This document shows positions 24,452 through 35,792 of a DNA stretch of 64,000 bases, piece after piece; the stretch's first letter is position 1; each line of letters begins with the position of its first letter. The stretch spans positions 1,736,001 to 1,800,000 of the forward strand of contig NZ_AP029028.1 of the NCBI RefSeq assembly GCF_037076565.1. The letters run 5' to 3'. Under the pieces are notes generated by a model. It saw only the letters and a program-made list of their open reading frames with translations. It had not been told where the DNA came from and made no database searches. The DNA comes from Herbaspirillum sp. DW155. GTDB lineage: Bacteria > Pseudomonadota > Gammaproteobacteria > Burkholderiales > Burkholderiaceae_D. The translations under genes were made by a program, and so were the position numbers.

Positions 24452-26089
24452 ATGTCTTTTCTGCAAACGCTGCGCGTTTCTGCGCGGCTTGCTCTGCTGT
24501 CTGCACTTTTCTTGCTGGCCATGCTGGTGATGGTCAGCTGGAGCATTCTGAGTCTGCGCAGCATCAGCGCCCAGGAGCGCCAGATGTACCAGGAACGGCT
24601 GGCGCCGATGCAAACGCTCAATACGGCCGCGCTGGCCATGGCGATTCACTTCAGACGCGGGTATTCCTATATTTATCCGAACGCAGGCGACCCCAATTCG
24701 CGGGCCGCTACACGCACCTTCAATCAGAAAGCGGAGGCGCAGATCCAGGAAGCCTTCGACTATCTGCAGCACGCAGACAAGACCCCCGAACTGGAGCCGC
24801 TGGTGGCAGCCTTGAACCAGGCCTGGCCGGTCTATCGGCAATCTTTCCAGAGTCTCATGGAGAAGGCTGATCAGGGCGACGTCGCCGGTGCGCTGGCCGA
24901 GTTGCAGAAAAATACCGATCCTGCCCACGTCAAGCTGCGCGACGTGTTCCTCAAGATCGTCAAGCAGTACGACCAGGCCGTGCAGGAGCACATCGACCGG
25001 TCGGCGGCCAGCGTCGAGCGCACCGCCTGGATGCTGGTGGCGCTGCTGGGTGCGATGGTAGTGCTGGGCCTGGCCTTCAGTGCGTTGGTCCAGCGTTCCA
25101 TCACCCGCCAGCTGGGCGGCGAACCGCTGTACGCGAGGGAAGTGGCGCAGACGATTGCGCAAGGTGACCTGGCCAGTCCGGTGCGCTTGCGCAGCGGCGA
25201 CCAGCACAGCCTGCTGGCGGCCATGGAAGGGATGCGACTGCGCCTGTCACATCTGGTGCAGGAGGTCTACAAGAGCTGCCACGCCATCGATACCGGTGCA
25301 GCCGAGATCGCGGACGGCAACCTGAACCTGAGCCAGCGCACCGAGGAGCAGGCCTCCAACCTGGAAGAGACCGCCGCGTCCATGGAAGAGCTGACCGGTT
25401 CGGTCCGGAACAATTCGCAGACCGTGAGCGAGGCCGTCAAACGCGCTGAATCCGTCAGCCAGGCCGCCAGCCACGGCGGTGAAGCGGTCTCGGGGGTGGT
25501 GGCGCTGATGGGGGAGATCGCCTCCAGCTCGGAACGCATCAAGGAAATCATCGTGGTGATCGATGGCATCGCCTTCCAGACCAATATCCTGGCCCTCAAT
25601 GCGGCGGTGGAGGCCGCGCGTGCGGGCGAGCAGGGACGTGGCTTTGCGGTGGTGGCCACCGAGGTACGCAGCCTGGCCCAGCGTTCGGCCCAGGCCGCGC
25701 GCGAAATCAAGACCCTCATCGAGGAGAGCGTAGCCAAGGCCGATAGCGGCTATGCCAAGGTGCAGGAGGCTTCGCAGGCGATTGGCGGCGTCGTCACGCA
25801 GGTGCGTCAGGTGGCGGCGCTGGTGGGCGAGATCGGTGTATCGACCCAGGAGCAGAGCCAGGGCATCGCCCAGGTCGGTACCGCCGTCGAGCAGCTCGAT
25901 AACGTGACCCAGCAGAACGCTGCGTTGGTAGAGGAGTCGGCGGCCGCAGCCGAGAGCCTGAGCGCCCAGGCCAGCAAGCTGGTCACGCTGATGCAGGCCT
26001 TCAGGCTGCCTGCCGATGCCGGGGAAGCGGTGGCTGTGGCGCCTGCATCGGCCGGGGTACGCAGACCGGCCACGCTGTCGCTGGCCTGA
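24452..26089 (+). CDS. Methyl-accepting chemotaxis protein
   Basis: This is a 545-residue transmembrane chemoreceptor. TM1 lies at about 13-33 ([21 protein letters not shown]). The periplasmic four-helix-bundle-like sensor (about 34-190) has the signature [22 protein letters not shown]2 is at about 193-215, followed by HAMP ([16 protein letters not shown]) and the signalling domain. That domain has methylation-helix sequences ([18 protein letters not shown]) and the conserved hairpin tip [20 protein letters not shown]. There is no CheR-binding pentapeptide at the C-terminus. The ATG at 24452 follows GGGAGG. The ligand is unknown. Confidence 0.95.
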   Translation: MSFLQTLRVSARLALLSALFLLAMLVMVSWSILSLRSISAQERQMYQERLAPMQTLNTAALAMAIHFRRGYSYIYPNAGDPNSRAATRTFNQKAEAQIQEAFDYLQHADKTPELEPLVAALNQAWPVYRQSFQSLMEKADQGDVAGALAELQKNTDPAHVKLRDVFLKIVKQYDQAVQEHIDRSAASVERTAWMLVALLGAMVVLGLAFSALVQRSITRQLGGEPLYAREVAQTIAQGDLASPVRLRSGDQHSLLAAMEGMRLRLSHLVQEVYKSCHAIDTGAAEIADGNLNLSQRTEEQASNLEETAASMEELTGSVRNNSQTVSEAVKRAESVSQAASHGGEAVSGVVALMGEIASSSERIKEIIVVIDGIAFQTNILALNAAVEAARAGEQGRGFAVVATEVRSLAQRSAQAAREIKTLIEESVAKADSGYAKVQEASQAIGGVVTQVRQVAALVGEIGVSTQEQSQGIAQVGTAVEQLDNVTQQNAALVEESAAAAESLSAQASKLVTLMQAFRLPADAGEAVAVAPASAGVRRPATLSLA

Positions 26090-26105
26090 CAGCGGACGTA
26101 AAAAA

Positions 26106-26128
26106 GGCCGGAGCAATCTGCTCCGGCC
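26106..26128 (-). terminator. Hairpin terminator between the chemoreceptor gene and dadA
   Basis: Stem GGCCGGAGCA / TGCTCCGGCC with a three-base loop. The run of A on its left becomes a U tract on the minus strand, so it mainly ends dadA transcription and may also stop the convergent chemoreceptor transcript. Confidence 0.75.
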
Positions 26129-26167
26129 AACCATTCTGCGAGGGAAGCAGAAGAGACTATTGCAGGA

Positions 26168-27469
26168 TCAGGCCTCCGCCAGGCGCGGCGTGCGCATCTC
26201 GCCGGTCGCGGACAGGTAGCGCGCCACCGACAGGTCTTCATGGGCGATGGCGGGGCGGCGGCCGGAGATCAGGTCGGCCAGCAACTGGCCCGAGCCGCAG
26301 GACATGGTCCAGCCCAGCGTGCCGTGGCCGGTGTTGATGTACAGGTTGGAGACTGGCGTGGCGCCCACCACCGGCGTGCCGTCCGGGGTCATGGGGCGCA
26401 GGCCGGTCCAGAAGCTGGCCTCTCTGGTATCGCCCGCGCCGGGGAAGAGGTCGTTGACCACCATCTCCAGCGTGGCGCGGCGCTTGGCCTTCAAGGCCGT
26501 GTCATAGCCGACGATCTCGGCCATGCCGCCCACGCGGATGCGGTCGTCGAAGCGGGTCACGGCGATCTTGTAGGTTTCGTCGAGGATGGTCGAGACCGGC
26601 GCGGCCGAGGCATCGGTGATGGGCACGGTGATCGAATAACCCTTGAGCGGATAGACCGGAATGGCCGGCAGGCCCGGCACGTCGCGCAGCAGTTGCGGCG
26701 AGTAGGAGCCCAGGGCGACCACGTAGCTGTCGGCCTGTACCAGTTCCTTGCCGCAGACCACGCCGGCGATCTTGCCGCCGGCCATGGTGAGGGCGTCGAT
26801 GGAGACGTCATAGCGGAATTTCACCCCCAGTTGCGCGGCCATTTCGGCCAGGCGCGTGGTGAAGAGCTGGCAATCGCCGGTTTCATCGTTGGGCAGGCGC
26901 AGGCCGCCGGTCAGCTTGCCGCGCACTTTCTCCAGCGCCGGTTCGGCACCGCCCAGTTGTTCCGGGGTGAGCAGTTCGAAAGGCACACCGGCTTCCTGCA
27001 GCACGGCGATGTCCTTGGCGGCGCCATCGAGTTGTTCTTGCGAACGGAACAGTTGCAGCGTGCCTTGCTGGCGGCCTTCATAGGGGATGCCGACGTCGGC
27101 ACGCAGGTCGCGCAGGCAGTCGCGGCTGTATTCGGCCAGGCGCACCATGCGTTCCTTGTTGACGGCGTAGCTCCGGGCATTGCAGTTGCGCAGCATCTGC
27201 CACATCCAGCGCAGTTGATTGAGCGTGCCGTCGGGGCGGATGGCCAGCGGGGCGTGCTCCTGGAACATCCACTTGATCGCCTTGAGCGGAATGCCGGGGG
27301 CAGCCCACGGTGAAGCGTAGCCGGGGGAGATCTGGCCGGCATTGCCGAACGAGGTCTCCAGCGCGGGGCCGGGCTGGCGGTCCAGTACGGTCACCTCGTG
27401 GCCGGCCCTGGCCAGATACCAGGCGCTGGTGACCCCGATGACACCGCTTCCAAGAATGACGACGCGCAT
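26168..27469 (-). CDS. dadA: D-amino acid dehydrogenase small subunit
   Basis: DadA is an FAD enzyme that oxidises D-amino acids, especially D-alanine, to 2-oxo acids and feeds electrons to the membrane quinone pool. The 433-residue length is typical. The FAD-binding N-terminus [21 protein letters not shown], the [20 protein letters not shown] segment and the C-terminal [16 protein letters not shown] motif are all characteristic. The ATG at 27469 is preceded by GGGAGTTCAGC; the open frame extends further but without a ribosome site. A divergent Lrp-type regulator 151 bp away probably controls it in response to an amino acid. Confidence 0.95.
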   Translation of the reverse strand: MRVVILGSGVIGVTSAWYLARAGHEVTVLDRQPGPALETSFGNAGQISPGYASPWAAPGIPLKAIKWMFQEHAPLAIRPDGTLNQLRWMWQMLRNCNARSYAVNKERMVRLAEYSRDCLRDLRADVGIPYEGRQQGTLQLFRSQEQLDGAAKDIAVLQEAGVPFELLTPEQLGGAEPALEKVRGKLTGGLRLPNDETGDCQLFTTRLAEMAAQLGVKFRYDVSIDALTMAGGKIAGVVCGKELVQADSYVVALGSYSPQLLRDVPGLPAIPVYPLKGYSITVPITDASAAPVSTILDETYKIAVTRFDDRIRVGGMAEIVGYDTALKAKRRATLEMVVNDLFPGAGDTREASFWTGLRPMTPDGTPVVGATPVSNLYINTGHGTLGWTMSCGSGQLLADLISGRRPAIAHEDLSVARYLSATGEMRTPRLAEA

Positions 27470-27575
27470 GCTGAACTCCCCGTGTTGATGATGCCGCTGC
27501 AAAAGGCTGTTGGATTAGAAGATTCAGCTATCATATTGGCGAATAAGTAGTGTTTGTTCGCGTATTTATTGGTGA

Positions 27576-27626
27576 TTTCATGAAAATTTCATGAAAATCG
27601 CGCTGAAACGGGAAAATTTCATGAGA
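27576..27626. promoter_or_regulatory. Tandem palindromes upstream of the dadA-linked Lrp gene (candidate operator)
   Basis: Two perfect 10-bp palindromes TTTCATGAAA occupy 27576-27585 and 27587-27596, exactly 11 bp apart. A third, imperfect copy TTTCATGAGA overlaps the start codon at 27617-27626. One-turn spacing is expected for a multimeric Lrp-type regulator. Autoregulation and dadA control are inferred. Confidence 0.6.
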
Positions 27627-28109
27627 ACTCAGCAACAGTCCATCCGTACCCTCGACAAGCTCGATCACCGCATCCTGGCGGTGCTGCAAAAGGATGGCCG
27701 CATCTCCATGAAGGAGCTGGGCGAGCAGGTCGGCCTGTCGGTCACACCCTGCATCGAACGGGTCAGGCGCATGGAGCGCGATGGCGTGATCAGCGGCTAT
27801 TACGCGCGCGTCAATCCAGAGTCATTGGGGGCGACCTTGCTGGTGTTCGTGGAAATCACGCTCAATCACAAGTCCGGCAACATGTTCGAGCAGTTCCGCC
27901 GCGAGGTGTTGCGCATTCCCGAAGTGCAGGAATGCCACCTGGTGTCGGGCGACTTCGATTACCTCATCAAGGCGCGCATCCGCGGCATGGCCGAATACCG
28001 CAAGCTGCTGGGCGATATCCTGTTGCAGCTGCCGGGCGCGGCGCAGTCCAAGAGCTATGTGGTGATGGAAGAGATCAAGGAAACCCTGGCCTTGCCGCTG
28101 GATGACTGA
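27621..28109 (+). CDS. Lrp/AsnC-family regulator (likely regulator of dadA)
   Basis: This 162-residue protein has an N-terminal winged helix (LDHRILAVLQKDGRISMKEL and SVTPCIERVRRMERDGVI) and a C-terminal RAM domain (VQECHLVSGDFDYLIKARI, ALPLDD tail). It is close in layout to Lrp/BkdR proteins that activate amino-acid dehydrogenase genes. I prefer the ATG at 27621, preceded by CGGGAAAA. An upstream in-frame ATG at 27591 is possible but lies in the palindromic operator. The divergent dadA is the likely target. Confidence 0.92.
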   Translation: MRTQQQSIRTLDKLDHRILAVLQKDGRISMKELGEQVGLSVTPCIERVRRMERDGVISGYYARVNPESLGATLLVFVEITLNHKSGNMFEQFRREVLRIPEVQECHLVSGDFDYLIKARIRGMAEYRKLLGDILLQLPGAAQSKSYVVMEEIKETLALPLDD

Positions 28110-28289
28110 GCGATCCCGTGATCGCGCGCAAGAGGAGGGCAGATAAACGATCAGAGGTGGCAAGTGCGTTTGACCGCGCTGATTGACGGGCACTGTACTT
28201 GAATCCGGCGGGGCTTCCTGTGCATTCCGGTGGCCGCTGGCGTGGCCTAGACTTGCTCTACACTGGACTCCACTCCATCCTGAGACATC

Positions 28290-30617
<2,328 letters not shown>

Positions 30618-30628
30618 TGGAGGTGGAC

Positions 30629-30913
30629 ATGAGCGTGATCGAAATGTCCGCCCAGCCGGATGCCGGGCTGCAGGCCCGCGCGCAGCAGATGGGCGTGCCG
30701 CCTGAAGTGCTGCTGATCGTGGAAACCCTGCAGGCGGATGCCGAAGAGAAGGAGGGCGGGGCGCTGTCGCTGGCGCGCTTGTCCAAGCGCACGCAATTGC
30801 GCATGAGTACCTTGCGGCGGTTTTTGTCGGCGCTGGAAGAGGCTGGTGTGGTGAAGGTCGAGATGAATGAGGATGGGACCGGGAGCGTGAGCTTGCTGGT
30901 GTCGCCTCAGTAA
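30629..30913 (+). CDS. Small winged-helix protein encoded just downstream of the YdeP-type gene
   Basis: The protein has 94 residues from the ATG at 30629, which follows GGAGGTGG. An alternative ATG at 30617 overlaps the preceding stop (TGATG). Residues about 25-75 form a DNA-binding-like fold: a helix PPEVLLIVETLQADAE, then ALSLARLSKRTQLRMSTLRR as helix-turn-helix, then a short beta wing VVKVEMNEDGTGSVSLLV. Close spacing shows it is translated with the oxidoreductase. It may be a regulator or an accessory factor. I do not recognise a named family. Confidence 0.75.
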   Translation: MSVIEMSAQPDAGLQARAQQMGVPPEVLLIVETLQADAEEKEGGALSLARLSKRTQLRMSTLRRFLSALEEAGVVKVEMNEDGTGSVSLLVSPQ

Positions 30914-30931
30914 GCATTGCTGACGGAGCGC

Positions 30932-31157
30932 CTTCGATACGGCGCTATCGCCCCTGCTCAGTCCGAACGGGTTTCTTGTTTTCGGCTACATCCATACAAC
31001 CGTTCGAACTGAGCAGGGGCGATAGCGCCGTGTCGAAGCCAGTCCTGAGCTTGTCGAAGGGAAACGCCAGCGCAAATCAGTGCGAACGGGCTTTTTGTTT
31101 TCGGCTGCATCCATGCAACCGTTCGGACTGAGTAGGCGCGACAGCGCCGTATCGAAG
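30932..31157. repeat. Extragenic hairpin repeat cluster (BIME-like, two units)
   Basis: Arms of 39 bp at 30932-30970 and 31000-31038 form a long inverted repeat ending in CTTCGAnACGGCGCT at each outer side. The loop-plus-inner-arm block (CGAACGGG ... CCGTTCG) recurs as a direct repeat about 119 bp downstream (31083-31125) and ends in another CGCCGTATCGAAG arm at 31145-31157. Between them is CCTGAGCTTGTCGAAGG, a common extragenic palindrome half in proteobacteria. The cluster separates convergent genes and may serve as a terminator or a repeat dispersed by a transposase. Confidence 0.8.
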
Positions 31158-31173
31158 ACACGCCAAAGCAAGC

Positions 31174-32616
31174 TCACCCCGCCAGTTCTTCCACCAGTTT
31201 CCCCACCAGCTTCAAGGCCTGCTCAGTCTCCTTCGACCAGGCATAGCTGTAATTCAAGCGGATGAAATGGCTGTACCGATTGGTCGCCGCAAAGATGCGC
31301 CCCGGCGCCACCGTGATCCCCAGCGCCAGGCTGCGGCGATACAACTCCATCGCATCAACCCGATGCGGCAATTCCACCCACAGCACATACCCGCCCTGCG
31401 GCTCGGACACCTGCGTGCCGGCCGGGAAGAAGCGCAGCACGAAGTGCCGCATCATGTCGCGCTGCTGGGCGAAGGCGCGACGCACGCGTCGCAGGTGGCG
31501 TTCGTAGCCGCCTTGCGTGAGGTATTCCGCAATGGCGCGTTGGGGTGCGGTGGGCGTGGCCAGCGTGTTGAGGAACTTGAGTTTTTCCACCTGCGCCCGA
31601 TAGCGCCCCGGCATGGCCCAGCCGATGCGGTGTGCTGAGGTCAGGCTCTTGGAGAAGGACGAGCAGTGCAGCACCAGGCCCTCGCCGTCATAGTTCTTCA
31701 GCGATGAGGGGTGGGCATTGCCGTAATACAGTTCGCTATAGACGGCGTTCTCGATCACCGGCATCTGGTGTTGCCCGGCCAGGCGCACCAGTCTTTCCTT
31801 TTCGCTGTCAGGCATCTGGAAACCCAGCGGATTCTGGAAGTTGGGCATCACCATGCAGGCCGCCACCGGCTGCGTCTTCATCCGTTCTTCCAGTACCCCC
31901 ACGTCGATGCCGCGCTGCGGATCGGTCGGGATTTCCAGCGCCCGCATGCCCAGACGTTCGATGGCGTGCAGCATGGCGTAGAAGGTCGGTGTCTCCACCG
32001 CGATGGTGTCGCCCGGACGGGCCACGGCCTGCAGGCAGAGATTGATGGCTTCGGTGGCGCCGACGGTGACGACGATTTCTTCGGGATCGACCTTGAGGCC
32101 GTTTTCGAGATAACGCCGGGCGATCTGGCGCAGCAGGTCCGGGTGGCCCGGCGGCAGATCGTCGAACACGCTGGACTGGCTGGCATGCCGCGCGATGCGG
32201 CCGGCGTATTGCGCCAGCCGGTGCGAGGGGAACAGCGCCGGATTGGGATAGGGCGAACCGAGCGGCACGGTGCCGTCCTGCTGGATGGTCTTGAGCGTGG
32301 CCAGCACCAGGCGACTGACGTCGACCTCGGTCGATTCCTGCCAGGCCGGATGGTCGGCCCGGGAGGGCGGTTTCACCACGGGGCGTGCAATGGCGTCGGG
32401 CTGCTCGCGTACGAAGTAGCCGGATTGCGGCTGGCTTTCGATGATGCCGCGGCTTTCCAGCAGTTCGTAGGCGCGTACCACGGTGGTGACGCTGACCTTG
32501 TGCTGCTGGCTGGCGATGCGCACCGAGGCGATGCGCTCGCCCGGGCGCAGTACGCCGTCGCGGATGGAGGCCGCGAGCTGGTCGGCAAATTGTTTGTAAA
32601 GAGGCGTGACGGCCAT
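31174..32616 (-). CDS. MocR-type GntR regulator fused to a PLP aminotransferase-like domain
   Basis: The 480-residue protein has an N-terminal GntR winged helix (TPLYKQFADQLAASIRDGVL, RIASVRIASQQHKVSVTTVV, residues about 3-70) and a linker. A class-I aminotransferase fold (about 110-480) follows. PLP-binding features include VGATEAINLCLQ, MPNFQNPLGFQM and CSSFSKSLTSAHRIGW with the Schiff-base Lys. MocR proteins use PLP-amino acid adducts as effectors. It is divergent from a glutathione transferase gene only 58 bp away, which may be a target. No specific pathway can be named. Confidence 0.93.
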   Translation of the reverse strand: MAVTPLYKQFADQLAASIRDGVLRPGERIASVRIASQQHKVSVTTVVRAYELLESRGIIESQPQSGYFVREQPDAIARPVVKPPSRADHPAWQESTEVDVSRLVLATLKTIQQDGTVPLGSPYPNPALFPSHRLAQYAGRIARHASQSSVFDDLPPGHPDLLRQIARRYLENGLKVDPEEIVVTVGATEAINLCLQAVARPGDTIAVETPTFYAMLHAIERLGMRALEIPTDPQRGIDVGVLEERMKTQPVAACMVMPNFQNPLGFQMPDSEKERLVRLAGQHQMPVIENAVYSELYYGNAHPSSLKNYDGEGLVLHCSSFSKSLTSAHRIGWAMPGRYRAQVEKLKFLNTLATPTAPQRAIAEYLTQGGYERHLRRVRRAFAQQRDMMRHFVLRFFPAGTQVSEPQGGYVLWVELPHRVDAMELYRRSLALGITVAPGRIFAATNRYSHFIRLNYSYAWSKETEQALKLVGKLVEELAG

Positions 32617-32674
32617 GGAGCAGGTTCGTGGTGGATGTTAGAGTTATCGCCTCGCATTTTACAAGGACCGTGCC

Positions 32675-33346
32675 ATGATCACCGTGCATCACCTGAACAA
32701 CTCCCGTTCCCAGCGCGTACTGTGGCTGCTGGAGGAGCTGGGCCTGGCCTACGAGATCAGGTTCTACCAGCGCGACCCTAAGACCATGCTGGCCCCGCCG
32801 GAGCTGCTGAAGGTGCATCCGCTGGGCAAATCCCCGGTCATCACCGATGGCGATCTGACGATTGCGGAATCGGGCAACATCGTCGAATACCTGCTGGAGC
32901 GCTACGGTGCAGACAGCGGCCTGCTGCCGGCCGCCGGCACCCCCGAGCGCCTGCGCTACCGCTACTGGCTGCACTTCGCCGAGGGCTCGGCCATGCCCTG
33001 GCTGTTGCTGGGGCTGATCTTCAGCAAGATGCCCAAGGCGGTGCCGGTGCTGATCCGGCCGATTGCCAACCTGCTGGCCGACGGCATGCGCAGCCGCCTG
33101 GTGGCGCCGCAGATCGAGCGCCAGATGCGCTACATGGAAGAGGAGCTGGGCAAGGATGGCTGGTTCGCCGGCAAGACCCTGAGCGGTGCGGACATCCAGA
33201 TGAGTTTCGTGGTGGAAGGCATGCGGGCGCGGGGCGGACTGGATGGCCGCTTTCCCAACCTGCTCAAGTTCCTCGAAGCCATCCACGCGCGACCGGCTTA
33301 CCAGCGGGCGCTGGAAAAGGGCGGACCTTACGCGCTGTTGCGCTGA
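32675..33346 (+). CDS. Glutathione S-transferase family protein
   Basis: The 223-residue protein has an N-terminal thioredoxin-like domain with the catalytic-region Ser/Arg (HHLNNSRSQRVLWLLEELGL), the glutathione-binding cis-Pro and Glu-Ser pair (GKSPVITDG, AESGNIVEYLLERYG), and an all-helical C-terminal domain (SGADIQMSFVVEGM). It is cytoplasmic. The neighbour is a divergent MocR regulator. The substrate is unknown; detoxification of electrophiles is the usual role of the family. Confidence 0.93.
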   Translation: MITVHHLNNSRSQRVLWLLEELGLAYEIRFYQRDPKTMLAPPELLKVHPLGKSPVITDGDLTIAESGNIVEYLLERYGADSGLLPAAGTPERLRYRYWLHFAEGSAMPWLLLGLIFSKMPKAVPVLIRPIANLLADGMRSRLVAPQIERQMRYMEEELGKDGWFAGKTLSGADIQMSFVVEGMRARGGLDGRFPNLLKFLEAIHARPAYQRALEKGGPYALLR

Positions 33347-33483
33347 ATCACGCTCGCGCATTGTAGTGCTGACGGCATCTCATTCCACTGCGGTGGGACG
33401 GGATGCCGTTTTTGTATCGTCATGTATCGCAAAGTAAAAGTGCTTGCAACGGCTGGCGATGTGCGCCTCAGTCCAGATATAAT

Positions 33484-33498
33484 TGAGAACTATTATTA
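33484..33498 (+). promoter_or_regulatory. Candidate Fur box before the PepSY-ApbE operon
   Basis: TGAGAAC-T-ATTATTA matches the 7-1-7 Fur consensus TGATAAT-N-ATTATCA at 11 of 14 positions and sits in an AT-rich stretch 52 bp before the first gene. Iron repression of the operon is therefore likely but inferred. Confidence 0.6.
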
Positions 33499-33549
33499 TT
33501 TGGTGCGAGGGCGCTGATCCTCGCTCGCTCACGATCCCGCCGCCGTTCC

Positions 33550-34218
33550 ATGAAGCCCGCTGCCGCTCCTTCCCTGCCTGCCGTTCCGGACCAGAAACGC
33601 CGGGCCTTCTGGCTCAAGCATCTGCATCAGTGGCACTGGATCAGTTCGGGCATCTGCCTTGTGGCCATGCTGGTCTTCGCTGCTACCGGCCTGACGCTGA
33701 ACCACGCCGCCCAGATCGAGGCCAGGCCGCAGGTCACGCACCGCACCGGCACGCTGCCGGCCGCCTTGCTGGCGCCGCTGCGCCAGCAGGCCGCAGCCTC
33801 TGAGTCCAAGGGTGGCAGCAAGGCGCCGCTGCCGACGGCCGTGCGCGACTGGATCAGCCGCGATCTGGCGGTGACGGTGGACCAGCAGAGCGCCGAGTGG
33901 TCGGCCGATGAAGTCTATGTGGCGCTGCCGCGTCCGGGTGGGGATGCCTGGCTGCGGGTGGCGCTGGAGGATGGCCAGGTCGAATACGAAAAGACCGACC
34001 GCGGCTGGATTTCCTACTTCAACGATCTGCACAAGGGTCGCAATACGGGCGCGGCCTGGAGCTGGTTTATCGACGTCTTTGCGGTGGCCTGCCTGGTGTT
34101 CTGCATCACCGGTCTGTTCCTGTTGCAGATGCATGCCGGCAAGCGCCCGGCGACCTGGCCGCTGGTGGCGCTGGGGCTGGTGGCGCCGTTGCTGCTGGCC
34201 CTGATCTTCATTCACTGA
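33550..34218 (+). CDS. PepSY-associated transmembrane protein
   Basis: This is a 222-residue inner-membrane protein. TM1 lies at about 33-52 (WISSGICLVAMLVFAATGLT) with flanking histidines (HLHQWHW and NHAAQ). A periplasmic PepSY-like domain (about 60-150) follows, then FNDLHKGRNTGAAWSWF and two further TMs (about 175-222). The paired histidines suggest a haem-bearing or electron-transfer membrane unit, as in PepSY-containing reductases. It is the first gene of a five-gene unit with DUF2271, DUF4198, ApbE and a flavodoxin reductase. The genes share direction and small gaps, and a Fur box precedes the unit. Confidence 0.88.
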   Translation: MKPAAAPSLPAVPDQKRRAFWLKHLHQWHWISSGICLVAMLVFAATGLTLNHAAQIEARPQVTHRTGTLPAALLAPLRQQAAASESKGGSKAPLPTAVRDWISRDLAVTVDQQSAEWSADEVYVALPRPGGDAWLRVALEDGQVEYEKTDRGWISYFNDLHKGRNTGAAWSWFIDVFAVACLVFCITGLFLLQMHAGKRPATWPLVALGLVAPLLLALIFIH

Positions 34219-34290
34219 ATTCGTCGTTTCCCTCAGCCAGACAAGCCTTTGCGGCTTGCAGCCAGTCATCCTGTTTTTTAGCGAGGTCCC

Positions 34291-34836
34291 ATGAAGCGTA
34301 GCAAGTCTGCCCTGTTGAAACCGACTGCCCTGGCCCTGGCCATGGCGGCGCTGTTTGCCTCGGCCGCCCCGGCGGGCGCGGCCGAGATGAACATCAAGAT
34401 CGAGATCCCGACCCTGAACGTGGCCGAATACCACCGTCCCTACCTGGCCGCCTGGATCGAACGCGCCGACCAGAGCGTGGCCGCCAACCTGGCGGTTTGG
34501 TACGACGTGAAGAAAAAGGACAAGGAAGGCGAGAAGTGGTTGAAGGACATGCGCCAGTGGTGGCGTCGCAGCGGGCGTGAGCAGCAGATGCCCATCGATG
34601 GCGTCAGCGGTGCCACCCGCGCTCCTGGTGAACAAAAACTCAATTTCGGCGCGGGCAAGGGCCCCATCGCCAATCTGGCGCCGGGCGACTATGTGCTGAT
34701 GGTGGAAGCCGCCCGTGAAGTCGGCGGCCGCGAGCTGGTCAAGGTGCCGTTCCAGTGGCCGCCCAGGTCGGCCCAGAGCGCCAAGGCGCAAGGCACCAGC
34801 GAGCTGGGTGCCGTGGCGCTGGAATTGAAGCCCTGA
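34291..34836 (+). CDS. Exported DUF2271 protein with a probable FMN attachment motif
   Basis: This 181-residue protein has a signal peptide ([17 protein letters not shown], cleaved near residue 31) and a compact beta-rich DUF2271 domain. Residues 103-109 read D-G-V-S-G-A-T, matching the D-x-x-S-G-A-T sequence where ApbE links FMN to a Thr in NqrC- and FMN_bind-type proteins; Thr109 would be the acceptor. An ApbE gene two genes downstream supports this. It would carry a covalent flavin in the periplasm and pass electrons from the PepSY membrane protein. The role is inference; the motif and neighbours are direct observations. Confidence 0.85.
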   Translation: MKRSKSALLKPTALALAMAALFASAAPAGAAEMNIKIEIPTLNVAEYHRPYLAAWIERADQSVAANLAVWYDVKKKDKEGEKWLKDMRQWWRRSGREQQMPIDGVSGATRAPGEQKLNFGAGKGPIANLAPGDYVLMVEAAREVGGRELVKVPFQWPPRSAQSAKAQGTSELGAVALELKP

Positions 34837-34883
34837 GCCGTCCCGAATCCACTTCAAGATCAACCAGAAAAAAGGAAGCTGCC

Positions 34884-35714
34884 ATGTCGTTTTCCCTCAA
34901 GCATTTCGCTGCCCGCTCCATGAAGATCGCCGCGCTGGCCCTGGCCATCAGCCTGCCTCTGTCGGCCCACGCCCACCGCCAGTGGCTGCTGCCCTCGGCC
35001 ACCGTGCTCTCCGGCAATGATCCCTGGGTCACGGTGGATGCGGCCGTGTCCAATGACCTGTTCTACTTCGAACACTTCCCGCTGCGCCTGGAGGGCCTGG
35101 TCGTGACCGGCCCCGACGGCAAGCCGGTGCAGGCCGTCAACGCCGCCACCGGCAAGTACCGCAGCACCTTCGACGTGCAGTTGAGCCAGCCCGGCACCTA
35201 CAAGATCGCCGTGGTCAACAATGGCGTCTTCGCCAGCTACAAGGTGGATGGCCAGCAAAAACGCTGGCGCGGCACCGCCGAGACCCTGGCCAAGGAAGTC
35301 CCGGCCAATGCCACCGAACTGAAGGTGACCCAGGTGAACAGCCGCGTGGAAACCTTCGTCACTGCCGGCAAGCCGTCCAAGGCCGCACTGGCGCCCACCG
35401 GCGTGGGCCTGGAGTTGCAGCCCATCACCCATCCCACCGATCTGGTGGCGGGCGATACCGCCACCTTCCAGCTCCTGCTCGATGGCAAGCCGGCCCCGGA
35501 GTTGGAAGTGGAACTGGTGCCGGGCGGCATCCGCTATCGCGACAAGCTGCAGGACAGCAAGCTCAAGACCGATGCCGAGGGCAAATTCAGCGTGAAGTGG
35601 GCGGGCCCCGGCATGTACTGGATGGAAGCCACGGTCTCGGATAACAAGACCTCGCTGCCGCAGGCCAAAGAGCGCCGTGCGATGTACATCGCCACGTTCG
35701 AAGTGCTGCCCTGA
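34884..35714 (+). CDS. Exported DUF4198 (CbiK/NikM-like) protein
   Basis: The protein is 276 residues from the ATG at 34884 after AAAGGAAGCTGCC. The signal peptide ([17 protein letters not shown]) leaves a mature N-terminus beginning His-Arg, the conserved HRQWLLPS of DUF4198 proteins that can bind metal through the N-terminal His. Two Ig-like beta domains follow (about 30-140 and 180-276, the latter with [11 protein letters not shown] and [11 protein letters not shown]). In other bacteria DUF4198 proteins accompany metal uptake systems. Here it travels with flavin-transfer genes under a probable Fur box, so a periplasmic iron role is plausible. Confidence 0.87.
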   Translation: MSFSLKHFAARSMKIAALALAISLPLSAHAHRQWLLPSATVLSGNDPWVTVDAAVSNDLFYFEHFPLRLEGLVVTGPDGKPVQAVNAATGKYRSTFDVQLSQPGTYKIAVVNNGVFASYKVDGQQKRWRGTAETLAKEVPANATELKVTQVNSRVETFVTAGKPSKAALAPTGVGLELQPITHPTDLVAGDTATFQLLLDGKPAPELEVELVPGGIRYRDKLQDSKLKTDAEGKFSVKWAGPGMYWMEATVSDNKTSLPQAKERRAMYIATFEVLP

Positions 35715-35792
35715 GGCGCTTCTGCCTTGATTGAACCACGCTGATCGACCCCGATGGCGCCTGCAATGCAGGCGCCGTTTTCTTTGACGAAG

